The translations under genes were made by a program, and so were the position numbers. The notes beneath the pieces were generated by a model. That model saw nothing but the letters and a program-made list of their open reading frames with translations, was not told the origin of the DNA and did not search any database. A stretch of DNA of 41,913 bases from an uncultured Psychroserpens sp. (GTDB taxonomy: Bacteria; Bacteroidota; Bacteroidia; Flavobacteriales; Flavobacteriaceae). The stretch covers positions 1-41,913 of the forward strand of contig NZ_CANLNS010000012.1 in NCBI RefSeq assembly GCF_947492715.1, given 5' to 3'. Each line of letters opens with the position of its first letter. Within the stretch, counting starts at the first letter, position 1. This document shows, piece by piece, positions 1 to 7,378 of the stretch.

Positions 1-1
1 T

Positions 2-1162
2 GATAGTGATGATCCAAACGATCCAACCGATACAGATAACAATGGAGATGGAGAACCAGATGATCCAACGGATACAGATTTACCACAAACAACGTCATTA
101 AATGTTGTTAAGGTTGCCGATATTTTAGATAATGGTGATGGTGTTGTAGGTGTAGGAGATGTTATTACTTATACGATAACAGTAACCAACGATGGAAACG
201 TGACATTAGATAATGTAACTATTGTAGATACGTTTACAGATGCAAATGGTATTGTTTTAACACTTGATTCTGGTCCAATATTTGTAAGTGCAGATCAAGG
301 TAGTGCAGAAGGTGATTTACTTGCTGGTGAAACAGCAACATATACCGCAACATATACAATTACACAAGATGATGTTGATGCTGGTGGATTGATAAATAGT
401 GTTGTAGCAGATGGAACTGGACCAGATGGAACCACTACAACTGATACAAGTGATGATGGAGACGATACTGATGGAAATACGGAAGATGATCCAACAGAAA
501 CTATGACAGATTCTGATTTTGAATTATCAGTAACGAAAGAACTTGATATTGCCGAGCCATTAATTGGTGATGAAGTAACGTTCACAATAACAGTGGCAAA
601 CGAAGGGTTTGTAACAGCAACAGGAGTTGTGGTAGAGGACATTCTTCCAAGTGGATATACATTCGTTTCAGCCATTACAACGGCAGGAACATATTCTGAG
701 ATTGATGGAGAATGGACTGTCGGACAATTAAATCCAGGTCAAGTTGAAGTTTTACAAATAACTGTTGAAGTTTTAGGCTTTGGTGATTATTTAAATACAG
801 CTACGATTACTCAATTTGCTGGTGGAGACGATCAGAATGAAAATAATAATAGTGATTCAGTTGGTGTAGATCCGATATGTTTAACGATTTACAACGAATT
901 CTCTCCAAATGGAGATGGAGTTAATGAGTTCTTTGTTATCGATTGTATAGAAACTTTCCCTAATAATAAATTAGAGATTTATAACAGATGGGGAAATATT
1001 GTTTATGAAACAAGAACTTATAGAAATGATTGGGATGGTACTTCAAATGGAAGAGCTGTTCTTAGTCAAGGAGATAAGCTACCAGTTGGTACATACTACT
1101 ATGTGATTGATTTAGGAAATGGTTCTGAACCAAGAGTAGGATGGTTATACATAAACAGATAA
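2..1162 (+). CDS. DUF11-repeat surface protein with type B gliding CTD (5' partial)
   Basis: The reading frame is open from base 2, so the gene begins before the window; the first ATG at 200 is internal. The visible part starts with an Asp/Pro/Thr-rich acidic linker ([12 protein letters not shown]). It then has two DUF11-like Ig-fold modules, recognisable by [17 protein letters not shown] and [14 protein letters not shown], and ends in a gliding-motility-associated C-terminal domain of about 90 residues ([34 protein letters not shown]). That domain (TIGR04131) is the type B signal for T9SS export. The protein is expected to be secreted and probably adhesive, SprB-like in logic. The PorP/SprF gene follows directly, matching the known dependence of type B cargo on SprF-like partners. 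Ligand and full length are unknown. Confidence 0.93.
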   Translation, partial: DSDDPNDPTDTDNNGDGEPDDPTDTDLPQTTSLNVVKVADILDNGDGVVGVGDVITYTITVTNDGNVTLDNVTIVDTFTDANGIVLTLDSGPIFVSADQGSAEGDLLAGETATYTATYTITQDDVDAGGLINSVVADGTGPDGTTTTDTSDDGDDTDGNTEDDPTETMTDSDFELSVTKELDIAEPLIGDEVTFTITVANEGFVTATGVVVEDILPSGYTFVSAITTAGTYSEIDGEWTVGQLNPGQVEVLQITVEVLGFGDYLNTATITQFAGGDDQNENNNSDSVGVDPICLTIYNEFSPNGDGVNEFFVIDCIETFPNNKLEIYNRWGNIVYETRTYRNDWDGTSNGRAVLSQGDKLPVGTYYYVIDLGNGSEPRVGWLYINR

Positions 1163-1194
1163 TTAATAACGGCAAGATTAAAAACAATATTAAA

Positions 1195-2124
1195 ATGATA
1201 CAAAAATCATCATTAGTAAAAGGATTAATACTGTTAGTGTTTTGTGCACTAACCATTAATACTAGTTTTGCGCAGCAAGACCCTCAATATACCCAGTATA
1301 TGTATAATACGATGAGTGTTAACCCTGCTTACGCTGGACAAAGAGAAGTGTTGAGTGTTACAGGTTTACATAGAACACAATGGGTAGGAATAGATGGAGC
1401 GCCTCAAACGCAAACTCTTGGAATCCATGCGCCACTCAGAAATGACAAAATAGGCTTAGGTTTATCTATTGTGAATGACGCTTTAGGTCCGGCAAATGAG
1501 ACTTATATAGACGCTAATTTTTCATATACGATTCGATTGAATGAGTCACTAACCAAATTATCTTTTGGAGCTAAAGCTGGTGCCCATTTGCTCGATACAG
1601 ATTGGAGTAGAGGTCGTTTCCAAAATCCTGATGCCGTATTTAATCAAAATATTAGCCTGTTTTCACCTACAATAGGTGCCGGTTTGTATTTGCATAATAG
1701 AAAATGGTATATTGGTTTATCTGTACCTAACTTTTTAACTACAGAGCATTATGATGATTTTCAGGAATCTGTAGCTAAGGAACGAATGAACTATTACCTC
1801 ATTGCAGGTTATGTGTTTGATCTTAGTGAAAATACTAAACTGAAACCAGCAGCCTTGGTGAAAGCCGTTTCAGGAGCGCCGTTAATTGCGGACGTGTCGG
1901 CAAACTTCTTGTTCAATAAGAAATTCACTTTAGGTGTAGCATGGAGATGGGATGATTCAGTTAGTGGTCTAGCTGGTTTTCAAGTGACGGATGGCTTATA
2001 TATTGGTTATTCTTATGACGCAACAACCACTAATTTAAATAATTATAATAGCGGTTCGCATGAAATTATGCTACGTTTTGAATTACAGAAAGTAGGTCGA
2101 ATATTATCACCAAGATTCTTCTAA
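1195..2124 (+). CDS. PorP/SprF family type IX secretion outer-membrane protein
   Basis: The protein has 309 residues. The N-terminus is a signal peptide ending in TSFAQ, followed by the family hallmark QDPQYTQYMYNTMSVNPAYAG. The rest alternates in a beta-barrel fashion and ends near an aromatic residue (SPRFF), as in outer-membrane barrels. I chose the ATG at 1195 because it places a proper signal peptide at the N-terminus; the upstream in-frame ATG at 1141 would overlap the previous gene and add an implausible 18-residue leader. PorP/SprF proteins help move and anchor T9SS cargo with type B CTDs. Its position right after such a cargo gene and before a PorE-like gene suggests a dedicated export and attachment module. 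Confidence 0.93.
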   Translation: MIQKSSLVKGLILLVFCALTINTSFAQQDPQYTQYMYNTMSVNPAYAGQREVLSVTGLHRTQWVGIDGAPQTQTLGIHAPLRNDKIGLGLSIVNDALGPANETYIDANFSYTIRLNESLTKLSFGAKAGAHLLDTDWSRGRFQNPDAVFNQNISLFSPTIGAGLYLHNRKWYIGLSVPNFLTTEHYDDFQESVAKERMNYYLIAGYVFDLSENTKLKPAALVKAVSGAPLIADVSANFLFNKKFTLGVAWRWDDSVSGLAGFQVTDGLYIGYSYDATTTNLNNYNSGSHEIMLRFELQKVGRILSPRFF

Positions 2125-2128
2125 AAAA

Positions 2129-4108
2129 ATGATTATGAACACACACAAAATTATATGTATCCTAACGTTGAGCTTGGTTTTTTCAATGGGATACGCTCAA
2201 AAAGGAAAAATTAGACAAGCGTCTAAAGAGTATGATAACTTAGCTTACTTGAAAACAAGTGAGATTCTTTTAGAAGTTGCTGAAAATGGCTATACATCTG
2301 TGGATTTACTACAAAAATTGGCCAATTCATTCTATTTCAACAATCAAATGGAAGAAGCTGCTAAATGGTATGGAGAACTCATGAAAATGGATGTTGATGG
2401 TATTGATCCAGAGTATTACTTTAGATATGCTCAGGCTCTAAAATCGATCGAAAACTATTCAGAATCTGACAAATGGATGAAAAAATTTGCTTCTGAAGAT
2501 AGAAGTGATTTAAGAGGAAGAGCTTTTTCTTCAACCGTGGATTACCTTGCAATGATTGATGAAGCCAGTAGAGATTTCGAAGTTTATAATTTAGATATTA
2601 ATTCTGAACTTTCAGATTTCGGGTCTACTCAATATAAAAACCAACTTGTTTTTGCATCGTCTCGTGGTGGCGGTAAAAAGTATAAATGGAACGAACAACC
2701 TTACCTCGATCTATTTTCAGCAGATAAACAAGAAGATGGTACTTATAGCAACGTTTCGAAATTTGATAATGATGTAAATACTAAATATCACGAATCTACC
2801 GTAGCTTTTACACCAGATGATCAAGTCATGTATTTTACACGTAATAATTATTACAATAAAAAGTATAAAAATAGTGAAGACGGTACCAATCGTTTAAAAA
2901 TCTTCAAAGCGACTCTAAATGACAATGGTGAATGGGATAACATTGAATCGATTCATTTTAATAGTGATGAATACAGCGTTGCGCACCCAACAATCAATGT
3001 ACAAGGAACAAAAATGTACTTTGCTTCTGATATGACTGGTACCTTAGGGAAATCAGATATTTTTGAAGTCGATATTAATGATGATGGCACTTTGGGAGAA
3101 CCCGTTAATCTTGGAGCTGCTGTAAATACTGAAGGCCATGAAACGTTTCCGTTTATTAATTCTGAAGGCGATTTATATTTATCGTCAAATGGATTTAATG
3201 GTTTAGGCGGACTAGATGTTTTTGTTATTCGTGATTTTGAAAATAAAAGGGCCTTAAACCAGCCAATGTCTCTTGAAAATGTAGGCCGACCAATAAATAG
3301 TTCTATGGATGATTTTGGTTATTATGAAAACCTTGGAACGAAAGAGGGCTTTTTTACATCCAATCGAGAAGGTGGTAAGGGAGACGATGATATTTATAGT
3401 TTTACAATTCCAGAATGTGAACAGGTACTTGAAGGTACTGTTAGAGATAAGGAGACAATGGAACTATTGGCAGGAGCCGTTGTGACTTTATTTGATGGCA
3501 ATGGAAATCAATTACAGCAAATGACAGTTGGAAATGATGCATCATATAAATTTGAAGGCTTAGCCTGCGAAATGGAATTTTTAGTTCGAGGAGAAAAAGA
3601 TACCTACGCATCAGATGAAAAGCGTTTTTCAACTCCTAAGAAAAAACAAAAACTTGAAATAGAATTATTGCTCGAAAAAGATGAAGTAGCTTTAGAGCCA
3701 TGTGCAGATTTAGCTAAAATTTTGGACATTCCGATTATCTATTTTGATTTTGATAAATATGACATTCGTTATGATGCCGAAGTTGAGCTACAAAAAGTAT
3801 TAGCTGTGATGAACAAATATCCAACCATTACAATCGATGTTAGAAGTCATACAGATTGTAGAGGCCCAGCAGCATATAACGAAAAATTATCTGAAAATAG
3901 AGCACAGTCTACGCGTCAGTATCTTATTGATAAAGGTATTGCAGCAGATCGCTTAACGGCTAAAGGTTATGGTGAATCGCGATTGGTTAACGATTGTGGT
4001 TGTGAACCAACAAATAACTCGTCATGTAGTGAAGAAGAACATCAACTAAATAGACGTAGTGAGTTTATCGTAACGAGTATTAATGGTCAAAAGTGTCCAG
4101 AAAATTAA
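2129..4108 (+). CDS. OmpA-family protein with TPR, PD40 propeller and carboxypeptidase-regulatory-like domain (PorE-like)
   Basis: The protein has 659 residues and starts 4 bases after the PorP/SprF stop. After a signal peptide (SMGYAQ) come TPR-like helices at about 25-140. A PD40/WD40-like beta-propeller follows at about 180-425, with repeats such as LVFASSRGGGKKY, MYFASDMTG, LYLSSNGFNGLGG and GFFTSNREGG. Next is a carboxypeptidase-regulatory-like beta-sandwich at about 430-515. An OmpA C-terminal peptidoglycan-binding domain at about 530-655 shows IIYFDFDKYDIR and RSHTDCRGPAAYNEKLSENRA. This order is that of PorE, which tethers T9SS components to peptidoglycan. The ATG at 2135 is an alternative start. 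Family assignment is firm; the exact T9SS role is inferred. Confidence 0.92.
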   Translation: MIMNTHKIICILTLSLVFSMGYAQKGKIRQASKEYDNLAYLKTSEILLEVAENGYTSVDLLQKLANSFYFNNQMEEAAKWYGELMKMDVDGIDPEYYFRYAQALKSIENYSESDKWMKKFASEDRSDLRGRAFSSTVDYLAMIDEASRDFEVYNLDINSELSDFGSTQYKNQLVFASSRGGGKKYKWNEQPYLDLFSADKQEDGTYSNVSKFDNDVNTKYHESTVAFTPDDQVMYFTRNNYYNKKYKNSEDGTNRLKIFKATLNDNGEWDNIESIHFNSDEYSVAHPTINVQGTKMYFASDMTGTLGKSDIFEVDINDDGTLGEPVNLGAAVNTEGHETFPFINSEGDLYLSSNGFNGLGGLDVFVIRDFENKRALNQPMSLENVGRPINSSMDDFGYYENLGTKEGFFTSNREGGKGDDDIYSFTIPECEQVLEGTVRDKETMELLAGAVVTLFDGNGNQLQQMTVGNDASYKFEGLACEMEFLVRGEKDTYASDEKRFSTPKKKQKLEIELLLEKDEVALEPCADLAKILDIPIIYFDFDKYDIRYDAEVELQKVLAVMNKYPTITIDVRSHTDCRGPAAYNEKLSENRAQSTRQYLIDKGIAADRLTAKGYGESRLVNDCGCEPTNNSSCSEEEHQLNRRSEFIVTSINGQKCPEN

Positions 4109-4141
4109 TCTAGACACCATAATATCTATTAAATAAAAGTT

Positions 4142-4171
4142 AAAAGCTGTCTATTTATGGACAGCTTTTTT
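4142..4171 (+). terminator. Rho-independent terminator after the T9SS module
   Basis: A perfect 10-bp stem, AAAAGCTGTC with GACAGCTTTT, encloses the 8-base loop TATTTATG and runs into six T residues. It lies 33 bases after the OmpA-family stop and separates that operon from idi. Confidence 0.9.
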
Positions 4172-4202
4172 GTTTCTAGTATTTTTTTTAACATTTAGTT
4201 GT

Positions 4203-4210
4203 TATTTTTG
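4203..4210 (+). promoter_or_regulatory. Candidate -7 box (TATTTTTG) for idi
   Basis: The octamer matches the Bacteroidota -7 consensus TAnnTTTG exactly. It ends six bases before the idi ATG, so transcription would start at or next to the start codon, giving an essentially leaderless mRNA. I see no convincing -33 TTG at the usual 17-23 base spacing, which lowers confidence. Confidence 0.45.
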
Positions 4211-4216
4211 TTAGCT

Positions 4217-4741
4217 ATGACAGAAGAACATGTAATTCTTGTAAATGAAAACGACGAGCAGATAGGTACAATGGCTAAAATGGAAGCTCATGAAAAAGCC
4301 ATCTTACATCGCGCATTTTCAGTATTTATCTTTAATGATAATAACGAACTAATGTTACAGCAACGTGCAAAACATAAGTACCATTCTCCGTTATTATGGA
4401 CTAATACATGCTGCAGTCACCAAAGAGTGGGTGAAACAAATATTGAAGCTGGAAAGCGTCGTTTACAAGAAGAAATGGGATTTTCTGTAGATTTAAAAGA
4501 GACAATTTCGTTTATATACAAAGCACCTTTTGATAATGGATTAACAGAGCATGAATTTGATCATGTGATGATAGGGCATTATAACAAAGAGCCATTGATT
4601 AATTCAGATGAAGTCGAGGCATGGAAGTGGATGCCTATAGAAGCTGTTAAAGTAGATATAGAACTTCACCCAGAACTTTATACGGCATGGTTTAAAATCA
4701 TTTTCGATAAGTTTTACGAACACATTAATATCATCAAGTAA
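4217..4741 (+). CDS. idi: Isopentenyl-diphosphate delta-isomerase, type I
   Basis: The enzyme has 174 residues and interconverts IPP and DMAPP in isoprenoid synthesis; it is cytosolic and metal-dependent. The Nudix fold is clear. The catalytic cysteine lies in WTNTCCSHQRVGE (C66 by alignment). Metal-ligand candidates are H25, H31, H68, E111 and E113, and the Nudix-like helix is EAGKRRLQEEMGF. I chose the ATG at 4217 because it begins at the family's normal N-terminus (MTEEHVILVNENDE); the upstream ATG at 4199 would run through the -7 box. The stop TAA shares its last A with the ATG of queD, so the genes are probably translationally coupled. No other isoprenoid genes are nearby. Confidence 0.95.
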   Translation: MTEEHVILVNENDEQIGTMAKMEAHEKAILHRAFSVFIFNDNNELMLQQRAKHKYHSPLLWTNTCCSHQRVGETNIEAGKRRLQEEMGFSVDLKETISFIYKAPFDNGLTEHEFDHVMIGHYNKEPLINSDEVEAWKWMPIEAVKVDIELHPELYTAWFKIIFDKFYEHINIIK

Positions 4742-5151
4742 TGCGAGTAACAGTTAGTAGAAAAGCACACTTTAATGCAGCGCATCGCTTATATCGTAGC
4801 GACTGGAGTTTTGAAAAGAATGATGAAATCTTCGGAAAGTGTAATAATCCAAACTATCATGGTCACAACTATGAACTTATTGTAAGCGTAACTGGAGAAA
4901 TTGATAAAGACACAGGATATGTCGTTGATATGAAAATATTAAAAGACATTATAAAATCTGAGGTTGAAGATGCTTTTGATCATAAAAATTTAAACGTAGA
5001 AGTCCCAGAATTCAAAAATTTAAATCCTACTGCCGAAAATATAGTGGTTGTTATTTATAATAAAATCAAGCCAAAGTTGAATGAGGATTTCGAGATTGAA
5101 GTTACGCTGTATGAAACACCACGTAATTTTGTAAGCTATTCTGGAGAATGA
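4741..5151 (+). CDS. queD: 6-carboxytetrahydropterin synthase (QueD / PTPS family)
   Basis: The protein has 136 residues, the usual length for the family. QueD converts dihydroneopterin triphosphate to 6-carboxytetrahydropterin, the first dedicated step to preQ0 and queuosine. Zinc ligands are visible as H15 (AHFNAAH) and H40/H42 (YHGHNYE), and the catalytic cysteine is C34 (FGKCNNPNYHGH). The acid/base dyad sits in DAFDHKNLN, and the conserved late glutamate is in ETPRNFVSY. A pterin-forming PTPS activity cannot be excluded by sequence alone. QueE, the next pathway enzyme, lies about 33 kb away in this window, which supports the queuosine assignment. It overlaps idi by one base and manA by four. 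Confidence 0.9.
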   Translation: MRVTVSRKAHFNAAHRLYRSDWSFEKNDEIFGKCNNPNYHGHNYELIVSVTGEIDKDTGYVVDMKILKDIIKSEVEDAFDHKNLNVEVPEFKNLNPTAENIVVVIYNKIKPKLNEDFEIEVTLYETPRNFVSYSGE

Positions 5152-6119
5152 AAACTGAATTATATCCCTTAAAATTCCAACCCATTTTGAAAAACAAGAT
5201 TTGGGGTGGACAGAAGTTAAAATCACTACTTAACAAAACATCTACATTACCTAATGTTGGAGAAAGTTGGGAAATAAGTGATGTAGAAGGCGACACATCT
5301 GTGGTCCTAAATGGTGTATTAAAAGGACAAACACTAAAAATGCTTCTTGATCATTACAAATCAGATTTGTTAGGCGATAGGAATTATAAAACATTTGGAA
5401 ATAAATTTCCGTTACTCATAAAATTTATTGACGCCAAAGAAGACTTATCTATTCAATTGCACCCTAATGATGAATTGGCTGCGAAGCGCCATAATTCTTT
5501 TGGAAAAACAGAAATGTGGTATGTTATGCAAGCTGACGATGATGCCAATTTAATTGTTGGTTTCAATCAAGAAATGACAGCCGAAAAATATCTTAAACAC
5601 CTAGATGATAAAACGCTTACGGAGATTTTAAACTTCGACAAAGTAAAACAAGGAGACACTTATTTTATAGAAGTTGGTCGCGTTCATGCTATTGGAGCAG
5701 GTGTTATGCTTGCCGAAATACAACAAACAAGTGATATAACGTATAGAGTTTATGACTGGGATCGTGTTGATGACCAAGGGAACGAAAGGGAGTTGCATAA
5801 TGATTTAGCCATTGACGCGTTCGATTTTGAAATGGAAGATAATTTCAGAGTTAGTTATGAGCGTAAAAAGAACCAGTCAAATGAAATGGTAAGCTGTAAT
5901 TATTTTACAACGAGTATGCTTCATGTTACAGAAACGATATTGAAACAAAACACCAAGGATTCTTTTTTTATTTATATGTGTGTTGAAGGTGAGGCAGTTA
6001 TCGAAACGGAACATGGTTCTGAGTTATTAAAAACAGGGGAAACTATACTACTTCCCGCAGTGATAAAAACCTATAAAATAACAGCTACTAATGCAAAACT
6101 ATTAGAAGTTTATGTTTAA
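5148..6119 (+). CDS. manA: Mannose-6-phosphate isomerase, class I
   Basis: The protein has 323 residues, like short ManA enzymes of the Bacillus type. It interconverts mannose-6-phosphate and fructose-6-phosphate, feeding GDP-mannose or mannose catabolism. The cupin-like zinc site is visible: Q103 and H105 in SIQLHPNDE, E122 in GKTEMWYV, and H180 in GRVHAIGAG. The catalytic arginine is R200 in TYRVYDWDR. The start codon overlaps the queD stop as ATGA, so the gene is part of the idi-queD-manA transcription unit. These three have no shared pathway, so the operon probably reflects housekeeping co-expression. Function is confident at family level. Confidence 0.93.
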   Translation: MKTELYPLKFQPILKNKIWGGQKLKSLLNKTSTLPNVGESWEISDVEGDTSVVLNGVLKGQTLKMLLDHYKSDLLGDRNYKTFGNKFPLLIKFIDAKEDLSIQLHPNDELAAKRHNSFGKTEMWYVMQADDDANLIVGFNQEMTAEKYLKHLDDKTLTEILNFDKVKQGDTYFIEVGRVHAIGAGVMLAEIQQTSDITYRVYDWDRVDDQGNERELHNDLAIDAFDFEMEDNFRVSYERKKNQSNEMVSCNYFTTSMLHVTETILKQNTKDSFFIYMCVEGEAVIETEHGSELLKTGETILLPAVIKTYKITATNAKLLEVYV

Positions 6120-6124
6120 TTTTG
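6117..6124 (+). promoter_or_regulatory. Candidate -7 box (TAATTTTG) for the 89-residue ORF
   Basis: This is an exact TAnnTTTG match that overlaps the manA stop codon and lies 21 bases before the ATG at 6146. No clear -33 TTG was found at the expected spacing. Confidence 0.45.
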
Positions 6125-6145
6125 TAGCAAATAAATTTTAAAATT

Positions 6146-6415
6146 ATGGCAAATATTAGAGACCTAAAAAAAGACATTAATTTTGTTTTAGGAGATATTA
6201 TAGAAGCAGTTTATGTGTGGGAATATAACAACACAGATAAAGGCACAAAAGAGAGTGAGGCTATTATTGATGAAGCAATTGCAACGTTTGACGAATTAAT
6301 TGCGAAGGTTAATGATAAGAGTGTTGAGAATAAAAAAGCACACTTCAAAGCAATTAACAATGAGCTTGAAGAAAAAGGAAGAGCTTTAATTGATAAATTA
6401 AACAAATTAGGATAA
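6146..6415 (+). CDS. Small conserved-looking helical protein, unknown function
   Basis: The protein has 89 residues. It has no signal peptide or membrane segment and is strongly charged, with long stretches compatible with amphipathic helices (NKKAHFKAINNELEEKG). It ends KLNKLG. I recognise no catalytic motif. Intact length, normal codon use and its own candidate promoter support a real gene. It lies between manA and tRNA-Thr on the same strand, and the tRNA has its own promoter, so this may be a single-gene unit. Similar small proteins are common as hypotheticals in Flavobacteriaceae, but I cannot name a family. Confidence 0.75.
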   Translation: MANIRDLKKDINFVLGDIIEAVYVWEYNNTDKGTKESEAIIDEAIATFDELIAKVNDKSVENKKAHFKAINNELEEKGRALIDKLNKLG

Positions 6416-6430
6416 TTTTTTTTAAGAGTG

Positions 6431-6461
6431 TTTGCAAATTTAGATTTCAATATTATATTTG
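6431..6461 (+). promoter_or_regulatory. tRNA-Thr promoter, TTTG-N19-TATATTTG
   Basis: The -33 element TTTG (6431-6434) and the -7 element TATATTTG (6454-6461) are separated by 19 bases. This matches the Bacteroidota primary-sigma consensus fully. It lies 13 bases before the mature tRNA 5' end. Confidence 0.85.
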
Positions 6462-6474
6462 CACCTCTTAAAAA

Positions 6475-6548
6475 GCCGATGTAGCTCAGCTGGCTAGAGC
6501 AGCTGATTTGTAATCAGCAGGTCGTGGGTTCGAGTCCCTCCATCGGCT
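6475..6548 (+). tRNA. tRNA-Thr (anticodon TGT)
   Basis: The 74-base gene folds as a standard cloverleaf. The acceptor stem is GCCGATG with CATCGGC and discriminator T. The anticodon stem GCTGA/TCAGC holds the loop TTTGTAA with anticodon TGT at 6509-6511, and the T-arm contains GGTTCGAGTCC. CCA is not encoded. A consensus promoter precedes it and an intrinsic terminator follows within three bases. Confidence 0.97.
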
Positions 6549-6550
6549 CA

Positions 6551-6587
6551 AAAAAAAATCCCAAACTTAAGTTTGGGATTTTTTTTT
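6551..6587. terminator. Bidirectional terminator between tRNA-Thr and the DUF4369 gene
   Basis: This is a perfect palindrome, AAATCCCAAACTT with AAGTTTGGGATTT, extended by eight A on the left and matching T on the right. It can end tRNA-Thr on the plus strand and the DUF4369 gene (stop at 6602) on the minus strand. Confidence 0.92.
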
Positions 6588-6601
6588 ATTTATAGATGAC
6601 T

Positions 6602-7327
6602 CTAGTCTTGGTTTTCTTTCGCTAGTTCGTCTTGAGCTTCTTGTCGCTCCTTTATAAAATCATTTAACTGTTTGCCGTATTTTGAACTTTTTATATGAGG
6701 TGTAAGCGTGTCATAAATTTGTTGTAAATAACTAATACTAGTATTAGGAATTTCGCTAATAGCCAAGTAAGGAGACACTTCGCTATCACGATGGTTCACA
6801 GCAAAGTTAATCGTATAACGATATTTACTTTTTAATAAATTGTCAAATTCTGTTTTAAGAGCATTAGTTTTACTCGTGTCATTCTTTTTTTGAGATTCTA
6901 AACTCTCTTTAATCATATCTAGATTTCGGTCATTATAATTAGACATCATATTTAAATATTCGTCTAAAACAGTTTGCTGTTTTGAGCCTTTTACGACAGC
7001 ATCAAAATTAAACTTCTTTAAAGTAGAACTAATTTCCGTGATTCCCTTATCAGCGAAAAAAGCAATCGTGCCATCTTCGTTATCATTTTTGTCTAACTTT
7101 AAGAATAAAACTTCTGGTTCCGGTAGTTCCGAATGAAGAACAAAATTAGAGTCGCCATTCACAGCAATAGAATCTAAAGTTACCATGATGGTGTCTTTTT
7201 GTTTCTGTAAATAAACAGTCCCTTTTTTTAAACCTTTGACATGGCCATTAAGTGTAAAATCATGTTGTTCCTCTTTTCCACAAGAAACCATTAAAAGTCC
7301 AATCAATATAACAATGCAGTACTTCAT
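6602..7327 (-). CDS. DUF4369 domain lipoprotein
   Basis: The protein has 241 residues. The N-terminus is a lipoprotein signal with lipobox MVSC (acylated cysteine C16), so it sits on the outer or inner membrane facing the periplasm. Residues 24-125 resemble DUF4369 (FTLNGHVKGLKKGTVYLQK, then FFADKGITEI and VVKGSKQQ). That domain commonly precedes a thioredoxin-like domain in Bacteroidota. The thioredoxin part and its CxxC are absent here; the C-terminal half is a charged helical region. Redox activity is therefore unlikely and a binding role is more plausible. It is 51 bases from the DUF819 gene and may be co-transcribed with it. Confidence 0.85.
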   Translation of the reverse strand: MKYCIVILIGLLMVSCGKEEQHDFTLNGHVKGLKKGTVYLQKQKDTIMVTLDSIAVNGDSNFVLHSELPEPEVLFLKLDKNDNEDGTIAFFADKGITEISSTLKKFNFDAVVKGSKQQTVLDEYLNMMSNYNDRNLDMIKESLESQKKNDTSKTNALKTEFDNLLKSKYRYTINFAVNHRDSEVSPYLAISEIPNTSISYLQQIYDTLTPHIKSSKYGKQLNDFIKERQEAQDELAKENQD

Positions 7328-7378
7328 TTAATTTTTAAATTTTAAGAGAGCAAATATCACATAATTATTTGTGAAATA

